A DNA stretch of 64,000 nt from Lacrimispora saccharolytica (GTDB lineage: Bacteria; Bacillota; Clostridia; Lachnospirales; Lachnospiraceae): the NCBI GenBank assembly GCA_016899975.1, contig JACJJN010000002.1:1-64000 (forward strand), read 5' to 3'. Below are positions 25,785-35,083 of the stretch, in pieces. Every line of letters begins with the position of its first letter. Position 1 is the first letter of the stretch. The notes below the pieces were generated by a model, which was given only the letters and a program-made list of their open reading frames with translations, did not search any database and was not told the DNA's origin. Position numbers and translations under genes: made by a program.

Positions 25785-27326
25785 ATGCAGATGGCAACGT
25801 TTGCGGCCATAGACATTGGCACTTATGATGTTTTTCTGGAGATTTTTGAGATTTCCAGAAAACAGAGGATACGGAGCATTGACAAGATCCGTCATCGGAT
25901 CGAGCTGGGAAAGGACACTTACACCAACGGGAAGATCAGCCCCGAGATGGAGGAGGAGCTTTGCAGTGTGCTTGGGGATTTTGTCAGGATCATGGACGGC
26001 TACAAGGTTAACGCATACCGGGCGGTGGCGACCAGTTCTCTGCGTGAGGCTGAGAACAGCCTGTTTATCCTCGGAAAAATCCGTCAGCTGACAGGGCTGA
26101 AAGTCACGATCCTGAGCAATTCGGAGCAGAGATTTCTCGGATATAAGGCGTTGGCGACCATGGAGACAGATTTCAACAAGATCATCGAAAAGGGAACGGC
26201 GATTGTTGATCTGGACGGCGGAAGCGTGCAGCTGTCCCTGTTCGATAAGGATGCGCTGGTGACCACCCAAAATCTCCGGATGGGAAGTGTCCGGATCCGT
26301 GAGAAGCTTTCGGGCCTTGCCAGTGAGACCAGTCATTATGAGGTTCTGGTGCAGGAGTATATCTGGAATGAATTGCTCAGCTTCAAGAAGATGTTTCTGA
26401 AAGACCGGAAGATTGAAAATATCATGCTTCTGGGAGGCTTTTTTACGGAATCCATTTTCCAGAATGAGCAGGAAAAAAACACCAGGATTATTTCCAGAAA
26501 AACATATCGGAACTGGTTTGACAAGATTAACGGCCATTCACCTATGGAGCTTGCGGTTAAAATGGGTATTCCTTTGGAAAACGCGTCTTTGATGAGCCCG
26601 GCGGCGGTGATCTGCAACAGCTTGATCGAGATGATGGATGCGGAGCAGATCTGGATACCAGGCACCCATTTGGCACGCGGCCTGGCTTATGAATACGCGG
26701 AAGAAAAGAAACTGATCAAGGTCAGCCACAACTTTGAAAATGATATTCTGATGGCTGCAAAGAACATTGGCAAGAGATATGCGGTCAACCGTCCTCATAT
26801 CCAGAATATTGATATGATTGCCACAGAACTGTTTGATTCCATGAAAAAGATTCATGGAATGGGTGTACGGGAGCGGCTTTTGCTGAAAATCGCGGTCATG
26901 CTCCACGATGTGGGAAAATATATCAGCCTGAACAATGCGGCACTCTGTACTTACCATATTATCATGTCCAATGAAATCATCGGACTGTCCCATACGGAAC
27001 GGGAGATGATCGCTCTGATCGCCCGGTACAATACGGCACCGCTGCCGCAATATGATCAGTTCGCCCAGATATCGGCGATCAGCGAACAGCAGTATCTGAA
27101 GGTTGCCGAGCTGACGGCGATCTTAAGGCTTGCCAATACCCTGGATCGCAGCCATATGCAGAAGGTGCAGCAGATCCGGGCGTCTCTTCGCGAACGTGAA
27201 CTGACGCTGAATCTTACTGTCAACGGAGATTTCACGCTGGAACAGGGGCTGTGCCGGGAAAAAATGGACTTTTTCTATGAGGTCTTCAGTGTGCGCCCGA
27301 AATTGAAAGTCAAACGGGAAATGTAA
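25785..27326 (+). CDS. Ppx/GppA phosphatase with HD domain
   Basis: Exopolyphosphatase or guanosine pentaphosphate phosphatase of 513 residues. The actin-like ASKHA domain occupies about 1-300: AAIDIGTYDVFLEIFE as phosphate 1 loop, AYRAVATSSLREAEN, and IVDLDGGSVQLSLF where the usual DIGGGS loop is DLDGGS. An HD-type domain follows (about 330-500), MLHDVGKYIS and later His/Asp residues. It likely degrades polyphosphate end-wise, opposing the kinase encoded 12 nt downstream. The ATG at 25785 follows AAGGAGG. Operon with DUF815 ATPase and ppk1. Confidence 0.87.
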   Translation: MQMATFAAIDIGTYDVFLEIFEISRKQRIRSIDKIRHRIELGKDTYTNGKISPEMEEELCSVLGDFVRIMDGYKVNAYRAVATSSLREAENSLFILGKIRQLTGLKVTILSNSEQRFLGYKALATMETDFNKIIEKGTAIVDLDGGSVQLSLFDKDALVTTQNLRMGSVRIREKLSGLASETSHYEVLVQEYIWNELLSFKKMFLKDRKIENIMLLGGFFTESIFQNEQEKNTRIISRKTYRNWFDKINGHSPMELAVKMGIPLENASLMSPAAVICNSLIEMMDAEQIWIPGTHLARGLAYEYAEEKKLIKVSHNFENDILMAAKNIGKRYAVNRPHIQNIDMIATELFDSMKKIHGMGVRERLLLKIAVMLHDVGKYISLNNAALCTYHIIMSNEIIGLSHTEREMIALIARYNTAPLPQYDQFAQISAISEQQYLKVAELTAILRLANTLDRSHMQKVQQIRASLRERELTLNLTVNGDFTLEQGLCREKMDFFYEVFSVRPKLKVKREM

Positions 27327-27338
27327 GGAGGAGCAGAG

Positions 27339-29543
27339 ATGGATAATGATTATACGCTATATACCAAACCGGAATATTACCGGAACCGTGAGTTGAGCTG
27401 GCTGAGTTTTAACGAGAGGGTACTCAGCGAAGCGAGAGACAAGAGCATTCCGCTGTTTGAGCGGCTGAAATTTCTGAGCATCACGTCGTCCAATCTGGAT
27501 GAATTTCATATGATCCGTGTGGCATCCCTGAAAGATATGGTACATGCGGAATATACGAAACCGGATATCGCCGGGATGACGCCGAAGGAACAGCTGAAAG
27601 CGATCAGTGAGAAAACCCATGAAATGGTTCAGGTACAGTACAGTACTTATAACCGTTCTCTGCTTCCTGCTCTGGCACATATCGGGCTGAACATTATCAG
27701 CACTCATGAGGCGCTGACTCCGGAGCAGGCGGCTTATGTGGATGAATATTTCGAGGAAAATATTTACCCGGTTCTGACGCCGATGGCAATGGATTCCTCC
27801 CGTCCCTTTCCTCTGATCCGCAATAAGACGCTGAACATCGGCGCGCTGATCCAGAAAAAGGACAGCGGACTCAGTGCAAAGACGGAAAAGAAAGAAGGAA
27901 AGAAAGAAGATAATAAAAAAGGGAAAGCGGAGTTGGAATTCGCGACGGTTCAGGTTCCGTCGGTGCTGCCAAGGTTCATTACTCTTCCGGCAAAGGAAGG
28001 GGAAGGCTGCAATGTCATTCTTCTGGAGGAGATCATCGAGCGGAATATTGGAAAGCTGTTTCTCAGTTATGATGTAGTGTGCGCACATCCATACCGTGTT
28101 ATGAGAAATGCCGATCTGTCCATCGACGAGGACGATGCGGCGGATCTGCTGAAAGAAATCCAGAAACAGCTGAAGAAACGTCAGTGGGGTGAGGTGATCC
28201 GTCTTGAGGTGGAGGAAAAGATCGACAAGCGGCTGCTGAAGATCCTGAAACATGAGTTTGATATCGGGGATGAGGATATCTTCTTTATTCCGGGACCGGT
28301 GGATCTGACGTTCCTGATGAAGATGTACGGTTTGGAAGGCTTTGAAAAATACAAGACGCCGAAATACACGCCGGCGGCAGTTCCGGCACTGCAGAACGAG
28401 GATGATATTTTTACCAACATCCGGAAGGGCGATATCCTTCTGCACCATCCATACCAGAGTTTCGATCCTGTGGTACAGTTTGTGAAGCAGGCGGCAAAGG
28501 ACCCGGATGTACTGGCGATCAAACAGACCCTTTACCGGGTCAGCGGAAATTCTCCGATCATTGCAGCCCTGGCACAGGCGGCGGAGAATGGCAAGCAGGT
28601 ATCGGTTCTTGTGGAACTGAAAGCCCGTTTCGACGAGGAGAATAACATTGTCTGGGCGAAAATGCTGGAAAAAGCCGGATGTCATGTAATTTACGGTTTG
28701 CTGGGACTGAAGACCCACAGCAAGATCACCCTTGTTGTGCGCAGAGAGGAAACGGGAATCCGCCGGTATGTTCATCTGGGAACCGGAAACTACAACGATT
28801 CCACCGCAAAGCTTTATACAGACTGTGGACTTCTCACCTGCGATGCCAGAATCGGAGAGGACGCCACAGCGGTCTTCAATATGCTGTCCGGATATTCTGA
28901 GCCGGAGAGCTGGAACAAACTGGTGGTGGCGCCGCTTTGGATGCGTGACCGGTTCCTGCATCTGATTGCCATGGAGGAGGCAAATGCGCGGAAAGGCCAG
29001 AAAGCCCATATCGTGGCAAAGATGAATTCTTTATGTGACCGTGGTATTATTGCGGCATTGTACCGGGCGGCAGCAGCAGGCGTGAAGATTGACCTGATCA
29101 TCCGCGGAATCTGCTGTCTGAAAGTAGGAATCCCGGGTATCAGCGAAAATATTACTGTCCGCTCCATCGTCGGAAATTTCCTGGAGCATGCGCGGATCTT
29201 CTATTTCTACAGTAACGGCAGTGAGGAAGTGTACATGGGAAGCGCGGACTGGATGCCGCGAAACCTGGATAAGCGGGTGGAGATCGTATTCCCGGTGGAA
29301 GATGAGAAGATCAAAAAAGAGGTGATGCATATTCTGGAGATCCAGATGGAGGACAATGTAAAAGCCCATATCCTTCAGCCGGACGGCAGCTATGAAAAGA
29401 TCGACAAACGGGGCAAGACCCTGATCTGTTCCCAGGACTACTTCTGTGAGGAAGCGACCAGAAAAGCCCAGGTGGTTCTGGAACCGGCGGACACCCGTGT
29501 GTTCCGGCCGGCGGAGCCGTTGGAAGAGAGGAGAGACAGCTGA
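27339..29543 (+). CDS. ppk1: Polyphosphate kinase 1
   Basis: Membrane-associated enzyme that reversibly makes inorganic polyphosphate from ATP. At 734 residues it is slightly longer than usual. The N domain starts YRNRELSWLSFNERVL, and the phospholipase-D-like catalytic half has GLKTHSKITLVVRRE with the autophosphorylated His and YVHLGTGNYND with the second conserved His. Around residues 180-205 there is a Lys/Glu-rich insert (EKKEGKKEDNKKGK) not part of the standard fold, probably a surface loop. AAGGAGGAG precedes the ATG. Its stop overlaps the start of the next small gene (TGATG). Confidence 0.95.
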   Translation: MDNDYTLYTKPEYYRNRELSWLSFNERVLSEARDKSIPLFERLKFLSITSSNLDEFHMIRVASLKDMVHAEYTKPDIAGMTPKEQLKAISEKTHEMVQVQYSTYNRSLLPALAHIGLNIISTHEALTPEQAAYVDEYFEENIYPVLTPMAMDSSRPFPLIRNKTLNIGALIQKKDSGLSAKTEKKEGKKEDNKKGKAELEFATVQVPSVLPRFITLPAKEGEGCNVILLEEIIERNIGKLFLSYDVVCAHPYRVMRNADLSIDEDDAADLLKEIQKQLKKRQWGEVIRLEVEEKIDKRLLKILKHEFDIGDEDIFFIPGPVDLTFLMKMYGLEGFEKYKTPKYTPAAVPALQNEDDIFTNIRKGDILLHHPYQSFDPVVQFVKQAAKDPDVLAIKQTLYRVSGNSPIIAALAQAAENGKQVSVLVELKARFDEENNIVWAKMLEKAGCHVIYGLLGLKTHSKITLVVRREETGIRRYVHLGTGNYNDSTAKLYTDCGLLTCDARIGEDATAVFNMLSGYSEPESWNKLVVAPLWMRDRFLHLIAMEEANARKGQKAHIVAKMNSLCDRGIIAALYRAAAAGVKIDLIIRGICCLKVGIPGISENITVRSIVGNFLEHARIFYFYSNGSEEVYMGSADWMPRNLDKRVEIVFPVEDEKIKKEVMHILEIQMEDNVKAHILQPDGSYEKIDKRGKTLICSQDYFCEEATRKAQVVLEPADTRVFRPAEPLEERRDS

Positions 29544-29821
29544 TGACGGAAAAAGAATATATTCGCATGGGTCTGGAAGGAGCCGGACCTTTGAAACTGA
29601 TCCTGTGTGGTTCTGTGGAAGAAAAAGAGATGGATAAAATCGGAGTAGTGTCTGTAGTATGGGCGACGCTGGATGCAGGAGCTGCTGAGCGCAGGCTGTA
29701 TGAACTGAAACAGGAGAATCCGGATAATTATTATATGGTATACAGTGTTCCGCTGGACAAGGATTTGACGGAACTGGAACATTATCCGTCGATTGAGATT
29801 ACAAAAGAAGATCTGGTTTAA
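29543..29821 (+). CDS. Small conserved-looking protein coupled to ppk1, unknown
   Basis: 92-residue soluble protein starting MTEKEYIRMGLEGAGPLKLI. No known motif; pattern of strands (ISVVWATLD-like, YYMVYSVPL) suggests a small alpha/beta fold. The ATG overlaps the ppk1 stop by one base, so translation is coupled and a stoichiometric link with polyphosphate kinase is plausible. A terminator follows. It could be a regulator or partner of polyphosphate metabolism, but this is inferred only from position. Confidence 0.7.
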   Translation: MTEKEYIRMGLEGAGPLKLILCGSVEEKEMDKIGVVSVVWATLDAGAAERRLYELKQENPDNYYMVYSVPLDKDLTELEHYPSIEITKEDLV

Positions 29822-29838
29822 TTGAAAGAAATAACAAC

Positions 29839-29879
29839 AATAGAAAAACATCTGTCGGAAATGGCAGATGTTTTCTATT
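29839..29879. terminator. Terminator after the polyphosphate operon
   Basis: AATAGAAAA-CATCTG arms pair with CAGATG-TTTTCTATT around a roughly 10-base loop. It is symmetrical and lies between convergent genes. Confidence 0.75.
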
Positions 29880-29919
29880 GCAGAAAATCCGGGTTGAGAT
29901 TTTGGCGGGTTCTGTTCAA

Positions 29920-30744
29920 TTACGAAGAACGGACATAAAACATAATCTTCGTAATATATTCATTCTCGTCGTGTGTTGTAAGATAGTCATTGATGCAGAA
30001 TTCATAAGAATCCGAAATAATTTCCAGGGAATGTGCCTCACAATAGTCCAGAAGCTTCCGGTAAGAATGTCCGATGGACAGGTAATCGCCGATGTGATAG
30101 ATACATGCACATTTTCCAGCGGGCAATTGCCGGATTTCGGAGATTTTGTCTGTTTCTTCGATGGGAAGAAAGGCGTGAGAAGCTTCGGTAAAACGTTCCT
30201 CCCTGATCTTTTGAAAAGGAACGATCACACCGCATTGAAAAAATACGGGCAGCTGCTGCTGAAAAGAGTCGGCAAAGCATTTCTTTGTTGCGATGCTGAT
30301 CTCCCGGAGCGTGCAGGGTTCCTCCACCTCCTGGACCAGGAGATGCTGAACCGGTACGTCCTCCAGGATCACCGGGCTTTCCTTCTCGGTGTAGATCCTG
30401 GCATTTTCCATCTGTACACAGCGGTGCAGCAGGCGGTTCCGGATCAGCCGCAGTTCCTGAATCTGGCGGTCAATGACCGTCAGCTGGTTTCGCAGGGCGA
30501 CCAGGCTGCTGTCGATGTTGTAATGCTGCATATGGTCTTTGATCTCGTTCAGGGAAAATCCGATTTTTTTCATAAGCAGGATGGTATCCAGATAGTCAAT
30601 CTGGCTGGCGCTGTAGTAGCGGTAGCCATTGTTCGGGTCCGCATAGGCGGGACGGAACAGGCCGATCTTATCGTAAAAGATCAGCGTCTGCTTTGAGATT
30701 TTCTGATATTTTGAAAGTTCTCCGATTGAAAATAAATGATCCAT
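29920..30744 (-). CDS. MerR family regulator with GyrI-like effector domain
   Basis: 274-residue transcription factor. The N-terminal winged helix-turn-helix (LFSIGELSKYQKISKQTLIF then NGYRYYS, residues 4-45) is followed by a dimerisation coiled coil (about 75-120) and a C-terminal region of about 150 residues resembling the GyrI/BmrR ligand-binding domain. Such regulators sense hydrophobic or cationic compounds and activate by untwisting promoters with long spacers. The ATG at 30744 is chosen because the HTH starts there; upstream sequence is promoter. It is divergent from a YitT-type gene, its probable target. Confidence 0.9.
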   Translation of the reverse strand: MDHLFSIGELSKYQKISKQTLIFYDKIGLFRPAYADPNNGYRYYSASQIDYLDTILLMKKIGFSLNEIKDHMQHYNIDSSLVALRNQLTVIDRQIQELRLIRNRLLHRCVQMENARIYTEKESPVILEDVPVQHLLVQEVEEPCTLREISIATKKCFADSFQQQLPVFFQCGVIVPFQKIREERFTEASHAFLPIEETDKISEIRQLPAGKCACIYHIGDYLSIGHSYRKLLDYCEAHSLEIISDSYEFCINDYLTTHDENEYITKIMFYVRSS

Positions 30745-30758
30745 AGTGTTTCTGCCTC

Positions 30759-30789
30759 TTGACATTATAGTTGCTATATTGTTTATTAT
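30759..30789 (+). promoter_or_regulatory. MerR-type promoter with 19-bp spacer and dyad operator
   Basis: Consensus TTGACA (30759-30764), then a 19-bp spacer, then TATTAT (30784-30789), reading toward the YitT-type gene. The spacer holds a perfect dyad TATAG-TTG-CTATA (30766-30778). An over-long 19-bp spacer with the operator between -35 and -10 is diagnostic of MerR-family activation. On the minus strand a TATAAT (30764-30769) overlaps the same -35 and would serve the regulator gene, allowing autoregulation. Confidence 0.8.
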
Positions 30790-30826
30790 ATCCTGTGTAA
30801 AAAACAAAAGCAAGCAGGAGGTTTCT

Positions 30827-31459
30827 ATGAGAAAACAAATAGGTTCTGTCTCTGTACAAAGGCTGATGGCCGGGCTTTCCTGGAGCAGGATCCTGTATAT
30901 TATGATAGGAGCAGGCATCTGTTCCTTCGGCATCCATAATATCCATCAGCAGTCCGGCATCACCGAGGGAGGAGTGATCGGGATGATGCTTCTTGTCGAG
31001 CACTGGCTGGGAGTTTCTCCGGCGTATATCACTCCGGTGCTGGATGCACTCTGCTATCTGCTGGCATTCCGGTATCTTGGCGGAAGGTTTATCAAAATAT
31101 CTGTTGTTTCCACCCTGGGGGTTTCCCTGTTCTATAAATTCTGGGAACTGTTTCCGCCGATGCTGCCGGATCTGTCGGATTACCCGCTGGCGGCAGCTGT
31201 CCTGGGAGGTATTTTTGTGGGGGTTGGGGTAGGTATTATCGTACGCCAGGGCGGTTCCAGCGGCGGAGACGATGCTCTTGCGCTGACTATTTCCCGTGTG
31301 ACTCACTGGCGGCTGTCCCGTGCTTATCTATTTACGGATTTCACGGTACTGGGACTGTCCCTGACATATATCCCCGTCTCCCGGATCATATTTTCTCTGA
31401 TCACCGTTACGATTTCTTCGTATCTGATCGACTGTATACAGAATTTGAAAATCAGGTAA
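30827..31459 (+). CDS. YitT family integral membrane protein
   Basis: 210-residue membrane protein with about five or six hydrophobic segments, from ILYIMIGAGICSFGIHNI to FSLITVTISSYLI. It carries the family signature GGSSGGDDALAL in a loop near residue 145 and an N-terminal GITEGGVIGM loop. YitT (DUF161) proteins are putative transporters of unknown substrate. It lacks the cytoplasmic C-terminal DUF2179 domain present in longer members. The ATG at 30827 follows CAGGAGG. Expression is probably switched by the divergent MerR regulator. Confidence 0.82.
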   Translation: MRKQIGSVSVQRLMAGLSWSRILYIMIGAGICSFGIHNIHQQSGITEGGVIGMMLLVEHWLGVSPAYITPVLDALCYLLAFRYLGGRFIKISVVSTLGVSLFYKFWELFPPMLPDLSDYPLAAAVLGGIFVGVGVGIIVRQGGSSGGDDALALTISRVTHWRLSRAYLFTDFTVLGLSLTYIPVSRIIFSLITVTISSYLIDCIQNLKIR

Positions 31460-31583
31460 CTGTTTCCTGTTTTTTCTTGCCATAACGGTACGGTTCATGT
31501 AAAATGGTGACGATACCGGAGTGCGGGGGAAAACTGGCAGAATGGGTACCCTGTATGCCGGTGTATGGATAAGGAGAAAAAGA

Positions 31584-33140
31584 ATGAGTATTTTAAATGT
31601 AGAACATCTGTCCCATGGATTCGGAGACAGAGCAATTTTTGAAGATGTTTCCTTTCGTCTGCTGAAGGGTGAGCATATTGGACTGATCGGTGCCAACGGC
31701 GAGGGAAAATCCACGTTTATGAGTGTGATCACCGGAAAGCTGATGCCGGATGAAGGCAAGGTTGAATGGGCGAAAAATGTAAGAGTCGGTTATCTGGACC
31801 AGCATACGGTTCTGGAGCGCGGGATGACGGTGCGGGATGTACTGAAAAGCGCATTCGCCTGGCTGCTGGATCTGGAGGAGGAGATGAATCAGATCTGTGA
31901 TCGGATGGGCGAGGCGTCGGAGCAGGAACTGGAAGAAATGATGGAGAACCTGGGTATGATCCAGGATACCCTGACGATGCATGATTTTTATGTGATCGAT
32001 TCCAAGGTGGAGGAAGTGGCAAGAGCGCTTGGACTCAATGACATCGGTCTGGATCGGGATGTGGAGGAACTGAGCGGCGGGCAGAGAACGAAGATCCTGC
32101 TTGGCAAGCTGCTGTTGGAAAAACCGGATATCCTTCTGCTGGACGAGCCGACCAACTATCTGGATGTGGAACATATCAGTTGGCTGACCCGGTATCTGCA
32201 GGAGTATGAAAACGCGTTTATCCTGATTTCCCACGATATTCCGTTCCTGAACAGTGTTGTCAATCTCATCTACCATATGGAGAATAAGGAACTGAACCGT
32301 TATGTCGGTGATTACGACCATTTTCTGGAAGTCTATGAAGTAAAGAAGGCGCAGAAAGAAGCGGCGTACCGACGCCAGCAGCAGGAGATCAGCGAACTGA
32401 AAGATTTTGTGGCGCGGAACAAAGCCCGTGTATCCACAAGAAATATGGCAATGTCCCGGCAGAAAAAGCTGGATAAGATGGATGTGATCGAACTGGCGAA
32501 GGAAAAGCCGAAGCCGGAATTCCACTTTAAAACAGCCCGCACGCCGGGACGGTTCGTGGTGACCGCAGAGGATCTGGTTATCGGATACGATTCTCCGCTG
32601 TCCAAGCCGCTGAATTTTGTGGTGGAGCGCGGGGAAAAGATTGTTCTGACCGGAGCCAACGGAATCGGAAAGACGACGCTGCTGAAAAGCATCCTGGGAC
32701 TGATCCCTTCTCTGGAGGGAAGAGTGGTTTTGGGAGAGTATCTGGAGACCGGTTATTTTGAGCAGGAGATGGCAAAAGGAAATACCAATACCTGTATCCA
32801 GGAAATCTGGGAGGAGTTTCCGTCCTACACCCAGTATGAGGTGCGTTCCGCCCTTGCAAAATGCGGTCTGACGACCCAGCATATCGAGAGCCTGGTGCGG
32901 GTGCTGAGCGGCGGTGAGCAGGCGAAGGTGCGGCTGTGCAAGATCCTGAACCGGGAGACCAATCTGCTGATCCTGGACGAGCCGACCAACCACCTGGATG
33001 TGGACGCCAAGGAGGAGCTGAAGCGTGCACTGAAAGAGTATAAGGGCACGATCCTGATGGTCTGCCATGAGCCGGAATTTTACCAGGGACTTGCAACGTC
33101 CGTCTGGGATTGTTCAGAGTGGACGACAAAAATTATCTGA
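31584..33140 (+). CDS. ABC-F family ATPase
   Basis: Soluble protein of 518 residues with two ABC ATPase domains and no membrane part. Domain 1: Walker A GANGEGKSTF near 36, signature LSGGQRTKILL, Walker B LLLDEPTNYLD. Domain 2: GANGIGKTTLL near 355, LSGGEQAKVRL, LLILDEPTNHLD. The basic linker between them (about 250-300, P-site tRNA interaction motif region, RNKARVSTRNMAMSRQKKLDK) is typical. ABC-F proteins act on the ribosome as translation factors or antibiotic-protection proteins; the sequence alone does not say which. The ATG follows AAGGAG. Confidence 0.92.
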   Translation: MSILNVEHLSHGFGDRAIFEDVSFRLLKGEHIGLIGANGEGKSTFMSVITGKLMPDEGKVEWAKNVRVGYLDQHTVLERGMTVRDVLKSAFAWLLDLEEEMNQICDRMGEASEQELEEMMENLGMIQDTLTMHDFYVIDSKVEEVARALGLNDIGLDRDVEELSGGQRTKILLGKLLLEKPDILLLDEPTNYLDVEHISWLTRYLQEYENAFILISHDIPFLNSVVNLIYHMENKELNRYVGDYDHFLEVYEVKKAQKEAAYRRQQQEISELKDFVARNKARVSTRNMAMSRQKKLDKMDVIELAKEKPKPEFHFKTARTPGRFVVTAEDLVIGYDSPLSKPLNFVVERGEKIVLTGANGIGKTTLLKSILGLIPSLEGRVVLGEYLETGYFEQEMAKGNTNTCIQEIWEEFPSYTQYEVRSALAKCGLTTQHIESLVRVLSGGEQAKVRLCKILNRETNLLILDEPTNHLDVDAKEELKRALKEYKGTILMVCHEPEFYQGLATSVWDCSEWTTKII

Positions 33141-33164
33141 TAAGAAAAAGGGAGGGTTTTTACC

Positions 33165-33998
33165 ATGCAGCATCAGACAATAACAAAGGTGGAGGATATT
33201 GTTTTTCAGTATCCTCATCACCGAGAAGCGGTGAAAGAACTGATCTCCATCTTCCGGGAAAAGGAGGGTGTGATTGCGCTGGTATTCGGCGGATCTGTGG
33301 CAAAGCACATGGAGCGGGAGGATTCCGATATTGACGCGATGGTGATCGTGACAGAGGAATTTTATGAACGGAAGAGAAAGGTCAATTGTATTGCGGAATG
33401 TATTTCCATGGGAGACTGTGCGTATCCCGGGGGCTACTTTGATGTAAAATATATGACAAAGGACTATATCCGGGACGCGGCGGAAAAAGGAAGCGAGCCC
33501 ACAAGAAATTCCTTTATCGGCTCTCATGTATTGTTTTCCGCGGACGAAGAGGTGACGGAACTGGTAAGAAGGATCCCGGTTTTCCAGAAGCAGGAGTTTG
33601 AAGAGAAGATGCTTTCTTTCTTCAGTAATCTTCAGCTGAATTATAATTACTTCTGGAAAGCCTGCAGGCCGGAGGGCTATATGAAACTTAAGGTCGCTTC
33701 TGAAATCGTGTACAGTCTGTACCGGATGGTACTGCAGGAAAATGAGATTCTGTTCCCGTGCAACCGCCGCCTGGAGCAGTTTGTGAAACTGGCGCCGGAT
33801 CAGCCGGAGCATCTGGTAGAATATTGCGAGGAATTCTGCCGTACCCTGGAGGATGATCCCCTGGACAAGGCGTTGGAAGCGTGGAAGGCATGGACTCATT
33901 ACCAGTATCCAGCAGATTCCGCAGTCTGCCAGAGCCGCTACTGTGATGACTTTGAACAGTGGTGGAGAGTTCCCCGACCGCTGGTCAGTGAATGGTAA
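33165..33998 (+). CDS. Nucleotidyltransferase-domain protein
   Basis: 277-residue protein with an N-terminal polymerase-beta-like nucleotidyltransferase core: LVFGGSVAKHMEREDSDIDAMV (residues about 37-58) gives the GGS and D-x-D metal residues. The C-terminal part is helical. Similar proteins include aminoglycoside adenylyltransferase-like and uncharacterised families. No resistance role can be claimed from sequence. It is 24 nt after the ABC-F gene with a GGGAGGG ribosome binding site, so they are probably co-transcribed. Confidence 0.78.
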   Translation: MQHQTITKVEDIVFQYPHHREAVKELISIFREKEGVIALVFGGSVAKHMEREDSDIDAMVIVTEEFYERKRKVNCIAECISMGDCAYPGGYFDVKYMTKDYIRDAAEKGSEPTRNSFIGSHVLFSADEEVTELVRRIPVFQKQEFEEKMLSFFSNLQLNYNYFWKACRPEGYMKLKVASEIVYSLYRMVLQENEILFPCNRRLEQFVKLAPDQPEHLVEYCEEFCRTLEDDPLDKALEAWKAWTHYQYPADSAVCQSRYCDDFEQWWRVPRPLVSEW

Positions 33999-34000
33999 AT

Positions 34001-34032
34001 ATAACCGCCAGGATTAAAAAACTGGCGGTTAT
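34001..34032 (+). terminator. Hairpin after the nucleotidyltransferase gene
   Basis: ATAACCGCCAG pairs with CTGGCGGTTAT around an A-rich loop. The following T-run is weak (TATACTTATG), so termination may be partial. Confidence 0.5.
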
Positions 34033-34101
34033 ACTTATGTCTGGAATGAAAAAAAGGAGTGGCCATCCGGACAACGGAACGGTTACGGAAAGGATTCAAA
34101 T

Positions 34102-34944
34102 ATGTCGAAGATCATAGAAATTACGGATTTCCATGCGCCGGAACTGGATATCTACGCAAGACTCACAGAAGGACAGCTCCTGAACCGACATGAACCGGAA
34201 AAAGGGATGTTTATCGCGGAAAGCCCGAAAGTGGTCGAGCGGGCTCTGGATGCAGGATACCTTCCGGTTTCTTTTCTTGTGGAACACAGGCATCTGGAAA
34301 GCCAGGCGAAGGATCTGATCTGCAGGTGTCCGGAAGTTCCGGTGTATACCGCCGAATTTGATGTGCTGACGCAGCTGACCGGCTTTCAGCTGACCAGGGG
34401 CATGCTGTGCGCAATGCATAGGCGACCGCTGCCGTCTGTGAAGGAAATCTGTGCCGGTGCAAAACGGATCGCCGTCCTGGAAAATGTGGTAAATCCTACC
34501 AATGTGGGAGCGATTTTCCGCTCTGCTGCGGCTTTGCATGTGGACGCTGTGCTCCTGACAGAGGCGTGCAGCAACCCATTGTACCGCCGTTCCATCCGTG
34601 TCAGCATGGGAACGGTCTTTCAGGTACCCTGGACTTACCTGACCGGAGAGACCGCCTGGCCGCATCCGGGTATCGATGTACTTCGTGAGATGGGATACCG
34701 GACAGCGGCGCTGGCGCTTTGTGACGATTCTGTCCGCCTGGACGATCCCCGACTTGCGCAGGAGGAACGGCTGGCGATCATTCTCGGAACGGAGGGGGAT
34801 GGTTTGGCGGACGTTACGATCGCAGAAAGCGACTATACCGTCCGCATCCCTATGGCACATGGTGTGGATTCGCTGAATGTGGCGGCGGCAAGTGCGGTTG
34901 CTTTCTGGCAGTTGTGTTCACAGCATGTGGAAGACGGCAAGTAA
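34102..34944 (+). CDS. TrmH/SpoU family RNA 2'-O-methyltransferase
   Basis: 280-residue SPOUT methyltransferase. N-terminal substrate-binding region (about 1-110), then the trefoil-knot catalytic domain with motif 1 ENVVNPTNVGAIFRSAAAL (about 132), motif 2 ILGTEGDGL and motif 3 IPMAHGVDSLNVAAASAVA. It probably methylates a ribose in rRNA or tRNA with SAM; the exact nucleotide cannot be read from sequence. The ATG at 34102 has only a modest ribosome binding site (GGAAAGGA). Confidence 0.9.
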   Translation: MSKIIEITDFHAPELDIYARLTEGQLLNRHEPEKGMFIAESPKVVERALDAGYLPVSFLVEHRHLESQAKDLICRCPEVPVYTAEFDVLTQLTGFQLTRGMLCAMHRRPLPSVKEICAGAKRIAVLENVVNPTNVGAIFRSAAALHVDAVLLTEACSNPLYRRSIRVSMGTVFQVPWTYLTGETAWPHPGIDVLREMGYRTAALALCDDSVRLDDPRLAQEERLAIILGTEGDGLADVTIAESDYTVRIPMAHGVDSLNVAAASAVAFWQLCSQHVEDGK

Positions 34945-35083
34945 TCCGGAAAGTCGTTCTTATAGAAGCAATCGTTTCTCTGGCGGAATAATTTCTGACA
35001 GAAAAAAGACGTAAGAATTTATTAAAGACTTTTATGAAGATCCATGATAGGATAGAAGAAAGAAACGGAGAGAGGACAACAGG

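Noticed and set aside
30747-30933. Longer start for the MerR regulator at 30933
   Set aside because: The extension covers the promoter, operator and the start of the divergent gene.
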